From NCBI RefSeq assembly GCF_000429325.1, contig NZ_AUBQ01000004.1, positions 458,512 to 522,511 of the forward strand: a DNA stretch of 64,000 bases, read 5' to 3'. How positions within the stretch are numbered: the stretch's first letter is position 1; each line of letters begins with the position of its first letter. The translations under genes were made by a program, and so were the position numbers. This DNA comes from Fundidesulfovibrio putealis DSM 16056 (lineage in GTDB: Bacteria; Desulfobacterota; Desulfovibrionia; Desulfovibrionales; Desulfovibrionaceae). Under the pieces are notes generated by a model. It worked only from the letters and a program-made list of their open reading frames with translations. It had not been told where the DNA came from and searched no databases. Below, piece after piece: positions 51,320-59,880 of this stretch.

Positions 51320-53494
51320 TTACCGGTTGAAACTTTCCTGGAGCCGGTAACGCAGGTGCGTGTAGCGCTTTGCCGCGCCCACGGAATTAAGGCCGATGCC
51401 CAGCGCCCTCTTGCCGCCTATGATGACAGCCAGTTTTCTGGCGCGGGTCAGGGCCGTATAGATGAGATTTCGCTTAAGCATGACGAAATGCTGCGTCACC
51501 ACGGGCACGATGACCGCCGGGTACTCGCTGCCCTGGGATTTGTGGACGCTCACGGCGTAGGCCAGGGTCAACTCGTCCAGATCGGCGGATTCGTAGGGCA
51601 CTTCCCGACCGTCGAAATCAACTACGAGCTCGTTTTCGCGCGGATCAACCGCGACAACCCAGCCCAGGTCGCCGTTGAAGATGTCCTTTTCATAGTTGTT
51701 GCGGGTCTGCAAGACCCTGTCGCCCGCCCGAAAGCGGTTTTTTCCGCGCACAATTTCGCGTCCGCCGGGATTCAGGCGCTCCTGAAGCAGTTCGTTCAGG
51801 GCCTGGGTGCCGACTTCGCCCCGGTGCATGGGCGAGAGCACCTGGATGTCGCGCAGGGGATCGAACCCGTAGGTCTTGGGGATGCGGTTGGCCACCAGGT
51901 CGATGATCTTCTCCTGCACCTGGGCGGGATCGTCGCACTCCACCCAGAAAAAATCGGCCTCGGGCGGCTTCTTGGCGGACTGGGCCGGGAACTGCCCCTC
52001 GTTCACCCGGTGGGCGTTGACCACGATCATGGATTCCAGGGCCTGACGGTAGATGTGGGTCAGGCGGGCCTGCTCCAGCGCCCCGGAATCGAGCATGTCG
52101 CCCAGCACGTTGCCCGGCCCCACCGAGGGCAGCTGGTTCACGTCGCCCACCAATACCAGCCGACAGGTCAGCGGCAGGGCGCGCAGGAGGTGCAGCAAAA
52201 GCTGCACGTCCAGCATGGAGGCCTCGTCCACCACCACCACGTCGGCCTTGAGCTTGTGCTCCTCGTTGTGGGCGAAGCCGCCGCCGGGCTGGGTGCCCAG
52301 CAGGCGATGCAGCGTGGAGGCCGGAAACCCCGTGGCCTCGCTCATGCGCTTGGCCGCGCGGCCCGTGGGCGCGCACAGCTTCACCTTGAAGCCCAGCTTG
52401 TCCAGCACGCGCACCACGGCGCGGGTGATGGTGGTCTTGCCCGTGCCTGGGCCGCCGGTGATGATGAAGCTCTTGTTTGTGCAGGCCTGGGCCACGGCCA
52501 GATGCTGCTCGCTGGAGAGCTTGATGCCGGATTCGGCCTCCACGGCGGGCAGAAGCTTGGCGACCTTGTCCGCCGCCGACGCCGCCGGGTGCGAGGAGAT
52601 GGCCCAGAGACGCTCGGCGATCTCGCGTTCCCACTTGTAGAAGTGCGTGAGGTACACGGCGTGGGAGATGTCCTGCTGCGGGAGGGCCTCGATGCGCACG
52701 CGCTTTTGCTGCTCCAGGTTCTCCAGGGCCTCGGCCAGCAGGTGCAGGCCGACTCCGCCCAGCATGGCGTCGACTTTTTCGAGCAGTTCATCGCGGGGAT
52801 AGAAGAGGTGGCCCGAATCGCTCTGGGTGAACAGGCCGTAGACGATGGCCGCCTCCAGCCGCTGGGGGCAGTCCGGCGCGAAGCCCAGCTTCAAGGCCAT
52901 GGCGTCGGCGGTCTTGAAGCCGATGCCCTGGATGTCGTAGGCCAGCCCGTAGGGGTTGTCCTTGAGTTTCTGGACGGCTCCGCCCCCGTAGAACTTGAAG
53001 ATGCGCTGGGCGAAGGTGGTGGGGACCTCATGGGTCTGGAGGAAGAGCATCAGCCCGCGCACTTCGCGCTGCTGGTTCCAGCTTTCGCTGATTTTTTTCA
53101 GCACCTTGGGGGTGATGCCCGGCACGGCCAGCAGGCGGTCCGGGTCCTCGTCCAGGACATCCAGAACCTTGTCGCCGAACTTGGCCAGGAGCTTGCCCGC
53201 CAGCACCGGCCCCACTCCCTTGATCTGCTTGGATTCGAGATAGCGCTTGATGCCTGTCAGCGACGCGGGCATCCGCTGTTCCCAGGATTCCACGTTGAAC
53301 TGGCGTCCGTACTGGGCATGAGTGGTCCAGGAGCCGCGCAGGAGCAACGTCTCGCCGGGCGTCACCTGTCCCATGCTGCCCACGATGGTCACCACGCCGG
53401 GCTCGCCTTTGGCCTGGACCTTGGCCACAAGATATCCTGTGGTCTCGGAGAAAAAGGTGACTGTATGGACTTCGCAGGTCAATTCCGTGGACAT
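51320..53494 (-). CDS. recD2: RecD2-type superfamily 1 DNA helicase
   Basis: The 724-residue protein has N-terminal helix-hairpin-helix repeats ('IKGVGPVLAGKLLAKFG', 'VPGITPKVLKKISES'), then a RecD-type helicase: Walker A 'ITGGPGTGKTTITRAVV' (about 343-360), 'VVVVDEASMLDVQLL', 'LVLVGDVNQLPSVGPGNVL' and 'AVSVHKSQGSEYPAVIVPV'. The N-terminal HhH region distinguishes RecD2 from the RecBCD subunit. RecD2 is a 5'-3' helicase for repair. The chosen ATG gives the canonical 'MSTELTCEVHTVTF'; an upstream frame to 53530 falls in repeated DNA. It is 24 bases from the LPG-like gene. Confidence 0.93.
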   Translation of the reverse strand: MSTELTCEVHTVTFFSETTGYLVAKVQAKGEPGVVTIVGSMGQVTPGETLLLRGSWTTHAQYGRQFNVESWEQRMPASLTGIKRYLESKQIKGVGPVLAGKLLAKFGDKVLDVLDEDPDRLLAVPGITPKVLKKISESWNQQREVRGLMLFLQTHEVPTTFAQRIFKFYGGGAVQKLKDNPYGLAYDIQGIGFKTADAMALKLGFAPDCPQRLEAAIVYGLFTQSDSGHLFYPRDELLEKVDAMLGGVGLHLLAEALENLEQQKRVRIEALPQQDISHAVYLTHFYKWEREIAERLWAISSHPAASAADKVAKLLPAVEAESGIKLSSEQHLAVAQACTNKSFIITGGPGTGKTTITRAVVRVLDKLGFKVKLCAPTGRAAKRMSEATGFPASTLHRLLGTQPGGGFAHNEEHKLKADVVVVDEASMLDVQLLLHLLRALPLTCRLVLVGDVNQLPSVGPGNVLGDMLDSGALEQARLTHIYRQALESMIVVNAHRVNEGQFPAQSAKKPPEADFFWVECDDPAQVQEKIIDLVANRIPKTYGFDPLRDIQVLSPMHRGEVGTQALNELLQERLNPGGREIVRGKNRFRAGDRVLQTRNNYEKDIFNGDLGWVVAVDPRENELVVDFDGREVPYESADLDELTLAYAVSVHKSQGSEYPAVIVPVVTQHFVMLKRNLIYTALTRARKLAVIIGGKRALGIGLNSVGAAKRYTHLRYRLQESFNR

Positions 53495-53530
53495 TATGGG
53501 CCTAATCTTTTGTTGTTGAAGAACATGCAC

Positions 53531-53612
53531 ATGCTCTTCAACAGCACAATGAATGGTTCTCTTCGCTTTGGTTCATGGACCAGAAAGCGAGTGTTGAAGA
53601 CGAACGGCTAGA
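53531..53612. repeat. About 82-bp imperfect direct repeat, copy 1 (recD2 upstream)
   Basis: Bases 53531-53612 resemble 53783-53865: the shared core is AATGGTTCTCTTC(A/G)CTT(T/C)GGTTCAT, and both end in CGGCTAGA. A stem (TGTTGAAGAACATG, CATGCTCTTCAACA) overlaps its left side (about 53514-53543). It lies upstream of recD2. The interval between the copies contains hairpin copy 5. Confidence 0.7.
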
Positions 53613-53670
53613 GCCGCGTCATTGGAAAACAACCACATGTGAGAAACATGTAAAAGTCGCAGCAGAGGAA

Positions 53671-53710
53671 CGCCTCCGGCGGCCAAAGAGCTGCGTTCTT
53701 TGGAATCCGC
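53671..53710. repeat. Dispersed hairpin repeat, copy 5
   Basis: It reads CGCCTCCGGCGGCC followed by a stem CCAAAGA and TCTTTGG and AATCCGC, matching in inverse order the hairpin unit seen at 11.5, 36.5, 37.5 and 37.8 kb. The arms again differ from the other copies but pair. It lies between the two 82-bp repeats. No gene was found in 53495-53860. Confidence 0.6.
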
Positions 53711-53782
53711 AATCAACCCATCCCGCTACCAACTCACCCTTCTGTTCGGGCGGCGGTTGGCGATGTATTTTGCATAACACTC

Positions 53783-53865
53783 ATGTTTCTCAACAACAAA
53801 ACAAATGGTTCTCTTCACTTCGGTTCATACACCGGAAAAGCCACCGTTGAAGGCGTTCGGCTAGA
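53783..53865. repeat. About 82-bp imperfect direct repeat, copy 2 (recR 3' end)
   Basis: Partner of 53531-53612. Its last five bases overlap the recR stop codon region, so the duplication seems to have copied the recR downstream flank. The copies differ at many positions, so the event is old. Confidence 0.7.
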
Positions 53866-54466
53866 TATCCTGCCGGTGAACCATGGACTGCTTGAGGGTT
53901 TCCTTGTCCACGTACTTCACCTCGGCTCCCAGGGGGATGCCCTGGGCCAGACGGGTGAGACGGATGCCGGACCCCGCGCGCTCCAGGAGGTTCTTGACGT
54001 AGCTGGCCGTGGCCTCGGCCTCCAGGGTGGAGCCCAGGGCCAGGATGACCTCGCGCACGTGTCCTTCTGACAGCCGCTGCTGGAAGCGCTCGAACTCCAG
54101 GGTGGAGGCGTCCACGCCGTCCAGGGGCGAGATAAGCCCGCCCAGGATCAGGTAGCGGCCCTTGTACAGGCCGGTTTCCTCCAGCGCCAGGAGCGAGTCC
54201 CATTCGCTGACCAGGCACAGCGACTCGGCGTTGCGGGCCGGGTCCGCACAGATGGGGCACGGGTCGGACTCGGCGAGGCCGGCGCACTGCGAGCACAAAA
54301 ACAAGTTCTCGCGCAGGTCATGGATGGCCCGGCCCAGGCCCTGGGTGCGGCCCTTGGGCCACTTGAGCAGCGTCAAGGCGGCGCGAAGGGCCGATTTCGG
54401 CCCCAGCCCCGGCAAGGAAGACAACTCGCCGACCAGATCGGCCAGCGGCTTGGGGAGCGCCTTCAT
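53861..54466 (-). CDS. recR: Recombination protein RecR
   Basis: RecR joins RecO and RecF at single-strand gaps to load RecA. The 201-residue protein has the N-terminal helix-hairpin-helix ('LSSLPGLGPKSALRAALTLL'), a four-cysteine zinc motif ('CSQCAG', 'CPIC') and a Toprim domain ('LCLVSEWDSLLALEETGLYKGRYLILGG', 'EVILALGSTLEAEATASYV'). Normal length. It follows ybaB by 3 bases; dnaX-ybaB-recR is a widely conserved order. Confidence 0.95.
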   Translation of the reverse strand: MKALPKPLADLVGELSSLPGLGPKSALRAALTLLKWPKGRTQGLGRAIHDLRENLFLCSQCAGLAESDPCPICADPARNAESLCLVSEWDSLLALEETGLYKGRYLILGGLISPLDGVDASTLEFERFQQRLSEGHVREVILALGSTLEAEATASYVKNLLERAGSGIRLTRLAQGIPLGAEVKYVDKETLKQSMVHRQDI

Positions 54467-54469
54467 GCT

Positions 54470-54781
54470 CTAGAACAGCCCCGGAATCTTCAGCCCGCCG
54501 GTCAGTGCGCCCATCTCGGCCTGCTGCATGTCGCGGGACTTCTTCAGGGCGTCGTTCACGGCGGCCAGCACCAGATCCTGCAACATGTCCACGTCGGCGG
54601 GGTCCACCACGGCCTTGTCGATGGTAATGGAGGCGATCTCCTGGGAGCCGGTGGCAACCACGGTGACCATGCCGCCCCCGGCGGTGGCTTCAACAGTGCG
54701 CGTCTTGAGGTCTTCCTGGATCTGCTGCATCTTCTTCTGCATCATCTGAGCCTGACGCATCATGTCGCCCATGCCTTTCAT
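54470..54781 (-). CDS. ybaB: YbaB/EbfC nucleoid-associated protein
   Basis: The 103-residue DNA-binding protein has the family profile 'MRQAQMMQKKMQQIQEDL' followed by 'VEATAGGGMVTVVATGSQEIASITIDKAVVDP' and 'LQDLVLAAVNDALKKSRDMQQAEMG'. It lies between dnaX and recR, its conserved position. It likely affects transcription of housekeeping genes by local DNA bridging. Confidence 0.93.
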   Translation of the reverse strand: MKGMGDMMRQAQMMQKKMQQIQEDLKTRTVEATAGGGMVTVVATGSQEIASITIDKAVVDPADVDMLQDLVLAAVNDALKKSRDMQQAEMGALTGGLKIPGLF

Positions 54782-54804
54782 ATACCCTCCGAATATTTGA
54801 TGAC

Positions 54805-57240
54805 TTAGTGTTTTGCGCGAACATCGATGATGTACGCGCCCATGCTTTCCCTGGCTTCCTGGAACAGGGGGGCCTGCTCGGCCTTGGCCCGCAGCTCCTG
54901 CTGGCTGAGCTGCTTCCTGGCTGCGGCAGCGGAAATCTGGATGCGGACCTGACGCCCGAAGTACTCGTTGGCCAGAGTCTGCAAGGCGTTCAGGTTGCCG
55001 CTCTTGTCGCGGATCTGGCTGGCCTGGAAATTCGGGCAGCTCAGCATGAGCGTCCAGCCGGATTCATCTCCCTCGAAGGTGCCGTTCACGCTCTTGAGCG
55101 CCGTCTTGAGCAGGTTGTTGCCGTGCAGCTCCTGCTGGGCGTATTTCAGGAAGCCCGGCCAGTTGGGCGGGCCTTTGGGAGCGCTGAAGGACGCGGGCGC
55201 GCCGCTCTCTGCGGATGAGGGCTGGGGCTGGCCCAGGTCGTGGCCGGAGAGGCTGTCTTCCTCGTCCGCCTCGTCCTGATCGTCCTGGACTGGCCCGACA
55301 GCGGCGACGCCCTGTCCCACCCCGCCAGACGGCGTAACATCAGGGGCGGATTTCGGCCCGGTGTCGGCCGTCAGGGAAACTCTCGAGGCCGACTCTTCGG
55401 CAGGGGCCGCGTATTCTTCAGACCAGTCCATGAGCGGCGGGCCTTCTTCCTGAACCGGAGGCCCTTCCTCGGTGGCCCAGGACGGAGGGCCGTCCGAGGC
55501 GGCGCGGGACGGGGCTTCGCCTGGGGCGCTGCCCGAATCGGCCGAGGACTGCCACGGAGGCGGCACGTCGGCAGGAGTCGGCGACCCTGTGGGCGCAGCC
55601 GGAGCTGAGGCGGGGGCCTGCCTGGGCTGAGGGCTCGAAGGCGCAGACTCCGTTCTGGTGGACGCGGCCTGCGCGGGCACGGGCCTGGAAACATCGCCCA
55701 CCGGGCTGGCCGGTGTGCTCCCCGAGGTCCAGGGCGGAGGCTGGTCGCTTACGGGTTCTTTTGAAGCGGGGGGTGCAGGGGACGCCTCTGGAGCTGGAGC
55801 GGGCATGGGCCTGGGGGCGCTTTGCGGCGCGGGCCGGGGCTGCGCCTGGGGCGGCTGCGGAGGCGAAGCCTGCCCCTGAGCACCGTAAGCAGGCGTGGGA
55901 GCGCGCAGCGCGGCTCCGTATGCGTTCGTGGGCGCGGGGGCGGCGGCCTGGGTCGGCCTGGGCTGCGGGTATCCCCCGCCCGAGCCGGGGGCAGAGCCTT
56001 GCACGGGACCGGGCCGGGACGCGGCAGGGGGCATGCCTGCGCCTGAAGCGCCAGGCCCGCTTGGCGAAATGGGCCTCGGGCCTGCGCCGGAACCGGGGCC
56101 AGGGCGTCCCGGAGGCGTGCCGCCAGAAGCGTTCAGCGCATCCAAGGACAGAAGCTTGGGGATATAGGCAAGGTTCAGCAGCAGGAGCTCCAGGGCCAGG
56201 GCGGGTTCCAGGCTGGTCATCACCCGGCGCTGCCCTTCCAGGGTCATCTGCCAGCAGGCGTGGATGTGGCGGGCGTCGAACTGCCCGGCCCAGGCCAGCC
56301 ACTGCCTGCCCTCCTCCTCGCTCAGCTCCAGGTTGTCCAGGGCCTTCTCGCCCGACTGGTTCAACAGGAACATGTCGCGCCAGCAGGCGGCCAGCTCCCG
56401 CAGGAAGAAGCCGATGTCCAGGCCCCGGTCCAGCACGTTGCGCAAAAGCGTACTCACGCCCAGGCAATCCTGTTCCTTGAAGGACTGCATGAGCGACAGA
56501 AACACGTCCTGCCCGGCAAGCCCCAGGACGTCGCGCACGTCCTGCTCGCGCAGGGTCTCGCCGCCCATGGCCAGCACCTGGGCCAGGAGCGACATGGAGT
56601 CGCGCACGCTGCCCGCGCCGCGCCGGGCGATGAGGCTCACGGCGGAGGGCTCGTAGCCCATGGACTCCAGCCCCAGAAGACCCGACAGGTGGGCCTCAAG
56701 CTCAGGCTGGGCCAGCCGCTTGAACACGTAGTGCTGGCAGCGGCTTATGATGGTGGGCAGGATCTTGTGGGGCTCGGTGGTGGCCAGGATGAAGGTCACG
56801 CGGCCCGGCGGCTCTTCCAGGGTCTTCAGCAGGGCGTTGAAGGCCTGCTTGGAGAGCATGTGCGCCTCGTCGATGATGAAAACCTTGTAGCGGCTCTGCA
56901 GCGGCGCGTAGCCGATATCTTCCTTGAGGCGGCGGGCCTCGTCGACCGTACCGTGGGTGGCGGCGTCGATCTCGATGACGTCGGGCGAGATGCCCGCAGT
57001 GATCTGGCGGCACTGGGAGCATTCGTTGCAGGGCTCGGACGTGGGCGCGGTGAGGCAGTTGAGGGCCTTGGCCAGAACGCGCGCCAGAGTGGTCTTGCCC
57101 ACGCCGCGCGTGCCGGAAAAGAGGTAGGCCGGGGCGATCTTGTCCTCGGCGGAGGCCCTGGACAGAATCCGCTTGATGGACTCCTGCCCGGCCACGTCGC
57201 TGAAGCGTTGGGGCCGGTATTTTGCGGTAAGACTTGCCAT
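54805..57240 (-). CDS. dnaX: DNA polymerase III subunits gamma and tau
   Basis: The 811-residue clamp-loader ATPase has an N-terminal AAA+ core: Walker A 'GTRGVGKTTLARVLAKAL' (about 43-60), zinc-binding 'CNECSQC' (about 74-80), Walker B 'VFIIDEAHML', 'TLEEPPGRVTFILATTE' and sensor 'ISRCQHYVFKRL'. Residues about 370-650 form a long Pro/Ala/Gly/Ser-rich linker. The C-terminal domain (about 690-800) matches the alpha-subunit-binding tau region. I found no obvious A-rich slippery heptamer for making gamma by frameshifting. It is followed by ybaB and recR. Confidence 0.95.
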   Translation of the reverse strand: MASLTAKYRPQRFSDVAGQESIKRILSRASAEDKIAPAYLFSGTRGVGKTTLARVLAKALNCLTAPTSEPCNECSQCRQITAGISPDVIEIDAATHGTVDEARRLKEDIGYAPLQSRYKVFIIDEAHMLSKQAFNALLKTLEEPPGRVTFILATTEPHKILPTIISRCQHYVFKRLAQPELEAHLSGLLGLESMGYEPSAVSLIARRGAGSVRDSMSLLAQVLAMGGETLREQDVRDVLGLAGQDVFLSLMQSFKEQDCLGVSTLLRNVLDRGLDIGFFLRELAACWRDMFLLNQSGEKALDNLELSEEEGRQWLAWAGQFDARHIHACWQMTLEGQRRVMTSLEPALALELLLLNLAYIPKLLSLDALNASGGTPPGRPGPGSGAGPRPISPSGPGASGAGMPPAASRPGPVQGSAPGSGGGYPQPRPTQAAAPAPTNAYGAALRAPTPAYGAQGQASPPQPPQAQPRPAPQSAPRPMPAPAPEASPAPPASKEPVSDQPPPWTSGSTPASPVGDVSRPVPAQAASTRTESAPSSPQPRQAPASAPAAPTGSPTPADVPPPWQSSADSGSAPGEAPSRAASDGPPSWATEEGPPVQEEGPPLMDWSEEYAAPAEESASRVSLTADTGPKSAPDVTPSGGVGQGVAAVGPVQDDQDEADEEDSLSGHDLGQPQPSSAESGAPASFSAPKGPPNWPGFLKYAQQELHGNNLLKTALKSVNGTFEGDESGWTLMLSCPNFQASQIRDKSGNLNALQTLANEYFGRQVRIQISAAAARKQLSQQELRAKAEQAPLFQEARESMGAYIIDVRAKH

Positions 57241-57259
57241 TGCGTTGTTTTATCGGACC

Positions 57260-57475
57260 TCAGCAGCACTCGTTCTGTTCGTTGAAATCAGCGCTCTGCC
57301 TGAAATTCTCGGCTTCGAGGGCCGCATTCTGCAAGAGCGCGATCATCTGGGGGACGTCCTCGGGATGCACCTCGACCGTCTGTTCGCCCTCCGGCAGATG
57401 CTGCAGGATGGACACGAGGCCGCGCCTGTTGGCGAACACCTCGACCGCATGGCGTCTTTCGATCACACCGCGCAT
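57260..57475 (-). CDS. Unknown 71-residue protein upstream of dnaX
   Basis: I do not recognise this protein. It starts 'MRGVIERRHAVEVFANRRGLVSILQHLP', contains 'QTVEVHPEDVPQMIALLQNAALEAENF', and ends in two cysteines ('FNEQNECC'). GGGAGG precedes the ATG. The frame continues upstream to 57733, but that part overlaps a strong hairpin and the ilvE end. It is 19 bases from dnaX, so it is likely cotranscribed with the replication and repair genes; homologues beside dnaX would support a real role. Confidence 0.6.
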   Translation of the reverse strand: MRGVIERRHAVEVFANRRGLVSILQHLPEGEQTVEVHPEDVPQMIALLQNAALEAENFRQSADFNEQNECC

Positions 57476-57494
57476 GGAGCCTCCCAAGCGACGT

Positions 57495-57532
57495 TCCGGG
57501 CGGTCCCGGCAGGACATGCCGGGCCGCCCGGA
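57495..57532. repeat. Long inverted repeat between ilvE and the 71-aa gene
   Basis: TCCGGGCGG (57495-57503) and CCGCCCGGA (57524-57532) pair outside, CCCGGCA (57505-57511) and TGCCGGG (57517-57523) inside, giving 16 bp with one bulged T and a 5-base loop. No T run follows, so it may stabilise or separate the ilvE and dnaX-group transcripts. Confidence 0.65.
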
Positions 57533-57713
57533 GCGCGAGCGTTTGTGGACAGTTGAACGACAGGCCTGCCGGATTTCTCCCTTCATGCAGGAATGTCGCG
57601 CGGCAACCGGTTCCGGATACACGCCGTCATATACATCGCGCTCCTGGCTTGTGAACCCACGGGGTAAACGCCGGTCCAATTGGCGAAGCGCGCGACGAGT
57701 AGTCAGTTCGCCG

Positions 57714-58640
57714 CTAAACGGTGTACCCGGCAAGCCAGGAGGCGTACTTGGGGTTCTCGCCCTTCACGACCTTGAAGAACTCCTTCTGCAGGGTCTTGGC
57801 AACCGGCCCGGCCTTGCCCTCCCCGACGATGCGGCGGTCCAGCTCCCGGATGGGGGTGATCTCGGCCGCAGTGCCGGTAAAGAAGGCTTCGTCGGCGGTG
57901 TAAAGCTCATCGCGAGTGAAGCGGGACTCGCGCACTTCGTAGCCCAGGTCGCGGGCCAGGGTGATCACCGAGTCGCGGGTGATGCCGGAGAGGATCGAGG
58001 TCAGGGGCGGAGTCTTGATCACGCCATTGACCACCATGAAGATGTTCTCGCCCGAGCCCTCGGACACGTAGCCCTCGGTATCGAGCAGCAGGCCCTCGTC
58101 GTAGCCGTCGGCCAGGGCTTCGTTCTTGGCCAGCACGGAGTTCACGTAGTTGCCGCAGACCTTGGCCTTGGTCATCATCACGTTCACGTGGTGGCGGGTG
58201 AAGGAGGAGGTGCGGATGCGGATGCCCTTCTCCAGGGCTTCGTCGCCCAGGTACGCACCCCAGGGCCACACGCAGATGGCGGTGTGGATGGGGTTCTTGC
58301 CCGGGAACACGCCCAGAGACATGCCCGTGCCGATGAACGAGATGGGACGGATGTAGCCTTCCTCCATCTTGTTGGCCTTGAGGGTTTCCAGGATGCCCGA
58401 GAGAATCTGCTCTTCGGTGTAGGGGATCTTGATCTCCACGATCTTGGCGGAGTCGAAGAGCCGGTGGACGTGCTCCTCAAGGCGGAAAACGGCCGAACCG
58501 CCGCCAGCCTGCTTGTAGGCGCGGATCCCTTCGAATACGCCCACGCCGTAGTGAAGGGTATGGGTCATCACATGAACCCGGGCCTCTTCCCAGGGCACCA
58601 GAGCACCATCGAACCAGATAAGCTCGGATTTGGGCGACAT
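57714..58640 (-). CDS. ilvE: Branched-chain amino acid aminotransferase
   Basis: IlvE transfers the amino group in the last step of Leu, Ile and Val synthesis with PLP. The 308-residue fold-type IV enzyme shows '[18 protein letters not shown]', '[15 protein letters not shown]', the PLP-lysine segment '[22 protein letters not shown]', '[17 protein letters not shown]' and '[17 protein letters not shown]'. AGAGGA precedes the chosen ATG; longer starts exist but lack ribosome sites. It is divergent from the dus-ispH-cheV group, with a dyad in between. Confidence 0.95.
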   Translation of the reverse strand: MSPKSELIWFDGALVPWEEARVHVMTHTLHYGVGVFEGIRAYKQAGGGSAVFRLEEHVHRLFDSAKIVEIKIPYTEEQILSGILETLKANKMEEGYIRPISFIGTGMSLGVFPGKNPIHTAICVWPWGAYLGDEALEKGIRIRTSSFTRHHVNVMMTKAKVCGNYVNSVLAKNEALADGYDEGLLLDTEGYVSEGSGENIFMVVNGVIKTPPLTSILSGITRDSVITLARDLGYEVRESRFTRDELYTADEAFFTGTAAEITPIRELDRRIVGEGKAGPVAKTLQKEFFKVVKGENPKYASWLAGYTV

Positions 58641-58779
58641 AGATTCCTCTTTCATGGTATTGCCCGAAGCGCCAACGCGCGGGCTTGAATACGAAAGGCT
58701 AGACAAAAGCCCTCTCCAGGTCAAGGTCGCCTCGACATATGATTGCCTCTCCATGCTCTCGGCCATTTCGCCATTACGC

Positions 58780-58803
58780 TTGAATAACAGGATAATTATT
58801 CAA
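58780..58803. promoter_or_regulatory. AT-rich dyad between ilvE and dus
   Basis: TTGAATAA (58780-58787) and TTATTCAA (58796-58803) are exact complements separated by 8 bases, inside an AT-rich patch of an otherwise GC-rich region. It is 140 bases upstream of ilvE and 73 bases upstream of dus, so it could bind a regulator of either gene. Confidence 0.45.
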
Positions 58804-58875
58804 ATTGCCTTGCTGGCAGCCCGCCAACCAAAGCATTGCCAACGCGCGCCGCACCGGGTAGATGTCGCGGCGGAT

Positions 58876-59880
58876 ATGATGACGCCACCAATCGGTCCCC
58901 AATTCCCCTGGCTGGCCCCCCTGGCCGGATACTCCGACCTCCCCTTCCGCATGCTCTGCCGCGAGTACGGGGCGGCCTGCGCCGTCACGGAGATGGTCAG
59001 TTCCAAGGGCATGGTCTATTTCAGTCCCGGCACCAAGGACCTCCTGGCCACCTGCCCGCAGGATTCCCCTCTGGCCGTGCAGCTCTTCGGGGCCGAACCC
59101 GAGATGTTCGCCCGCGCCATGGACATGCTCCTGGACCAGGGATTTACGCTGTTCGACCTCAACTGCGGCTGCTCCGTGCCCAAGGTCGCCAAGACCGGCG
59201 CGGGCTCGGCGCTCATGCGCACGCCGGACGTCCTGCGCGGGATTGTGCGGGTCATGGTGGCCAAGGCCGGTCCGGGGCGCGTCGGGGTCAAGCTGCGCTC
59301 CGGCTCCAGCGCCGAAGACCTGAGCGTCTTCAACATCGCCAAGTCCGTGGAAGAAGAAGGCGCGGCCTGGCTGTGCCTGCACCCTCGCCACGCTCGCCAG
59401 GGCTACTCCGGAACGGCCAGATGGGAGCTCGTCAAAGAGCTCAAAGAGCGCTCAAACGTGCCGGTCATCGCAAGCGGGGACCTGTTCACCGCGCAGGACG
59501 CGCACCGCTGCCTGGCCGAGACCGGCGCGGACGGCGTGATGTTCGCGCGCGGCGCCATGTACGATCCGGCCATCTTCCGTCATTTCCTGGACGGGTCCAC
59601 CGCCCCGGCCAGCGGCCCCGAGATCGCCCGGCTCATCGAACGCCACGCCGCCCTCATCCGCGAATATGGCCGCCCGGAGCGTGCGCTGTTGCGCATGCGC
59701 TCCATCGTGCCCCGCTACGTGCGCAATCTGCTGGGGGCACGCGCGTTGCGCCAGGAAGTCGGTTCGTGTATGTCCTGGGAGCATCTGGCGGACATCACGG
59801 GCCGCATCGCTGAAGCCAAGCCGGCCCCGGGGCCTGAACACCACCTTCAGATCAGGGAGAACTGGGATGACCGTTCGTAG
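58876..59880 (+). CDS. dus: tRNA-dihydrouridine synthase
   Basis: The 334-residue FMN-dependent TIM-barrel enzyme reduces uridine in tRNA. It shows 'APLAGYSDLPFRMLCREYGAACAVTEMVSSKGMVY', the active-site Cys in 'FDLNCGCSVPKVAKTGAGSALM', and 'VIASGDLFTAQDAHRCLAETGADGVMFARGAMYDP'. The 'FDLNCGCSV' form resembles DusB-type proteins, but the subfamily cannot be fixed. Two adjacent ATGs (58876 and 58879) are possible starts; the long frame from 58630 has no support. It overlaps ispH by 14 bases. Confidence 0.9.
   Translation: MMTPPIGPQFPWLAPLAGYSDLPFRMLCREYGAACAVTEMVSSKGMVYFSPGTKDLLATCPQDSPLAVQLFGAEPEMFARAMDMLLDQGFTLFDLNCGCSVPKVAKTGAGSALMRTPDVLRGIVRVMVAKAGPGRVGVKLRSGSSAEDLSVFNIAKSVEEEGAAWLCLHPRHARQGYSGTARWELVKELKERSNVPVIASGDLFTAQDAHRCLAETGADGVMFARGAMYDPAIFRHFLDGSTAPASGPEIARLIERHAALIREYGRPERALLRMRSIVPRYVRNLLGARALRQEVGSCMSWEHLADITGRIAEAKPAPGPEHHLQIRENWDDRS

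Noticed and set aside
50341..51560. TPP riboswitch for thiD
   Set aside because: thiD is preceded directly by an overlapping coding gene, and no THI-box (CTGAGA) aptamer was seen upstream of that gene.
53575..53850. Plus-strand 91-codon frame in the recR-recD2 gap
   Set aside because: It lies in repeated DNA with no ribosome site or similarity.
54805..57240. Programmed frameshift in dnaX
   Set aside because: No A-rich slippery heptamer with a downstream stem was recognised; the tau-length frame is intact.
57476..57713. Possible SRP (4.5S) RNA near dnaX
   Set aside because: I looked for the conserved GGAAGGAAGCAGC apical loop on both strands and did not find it; only a hairpin is present.
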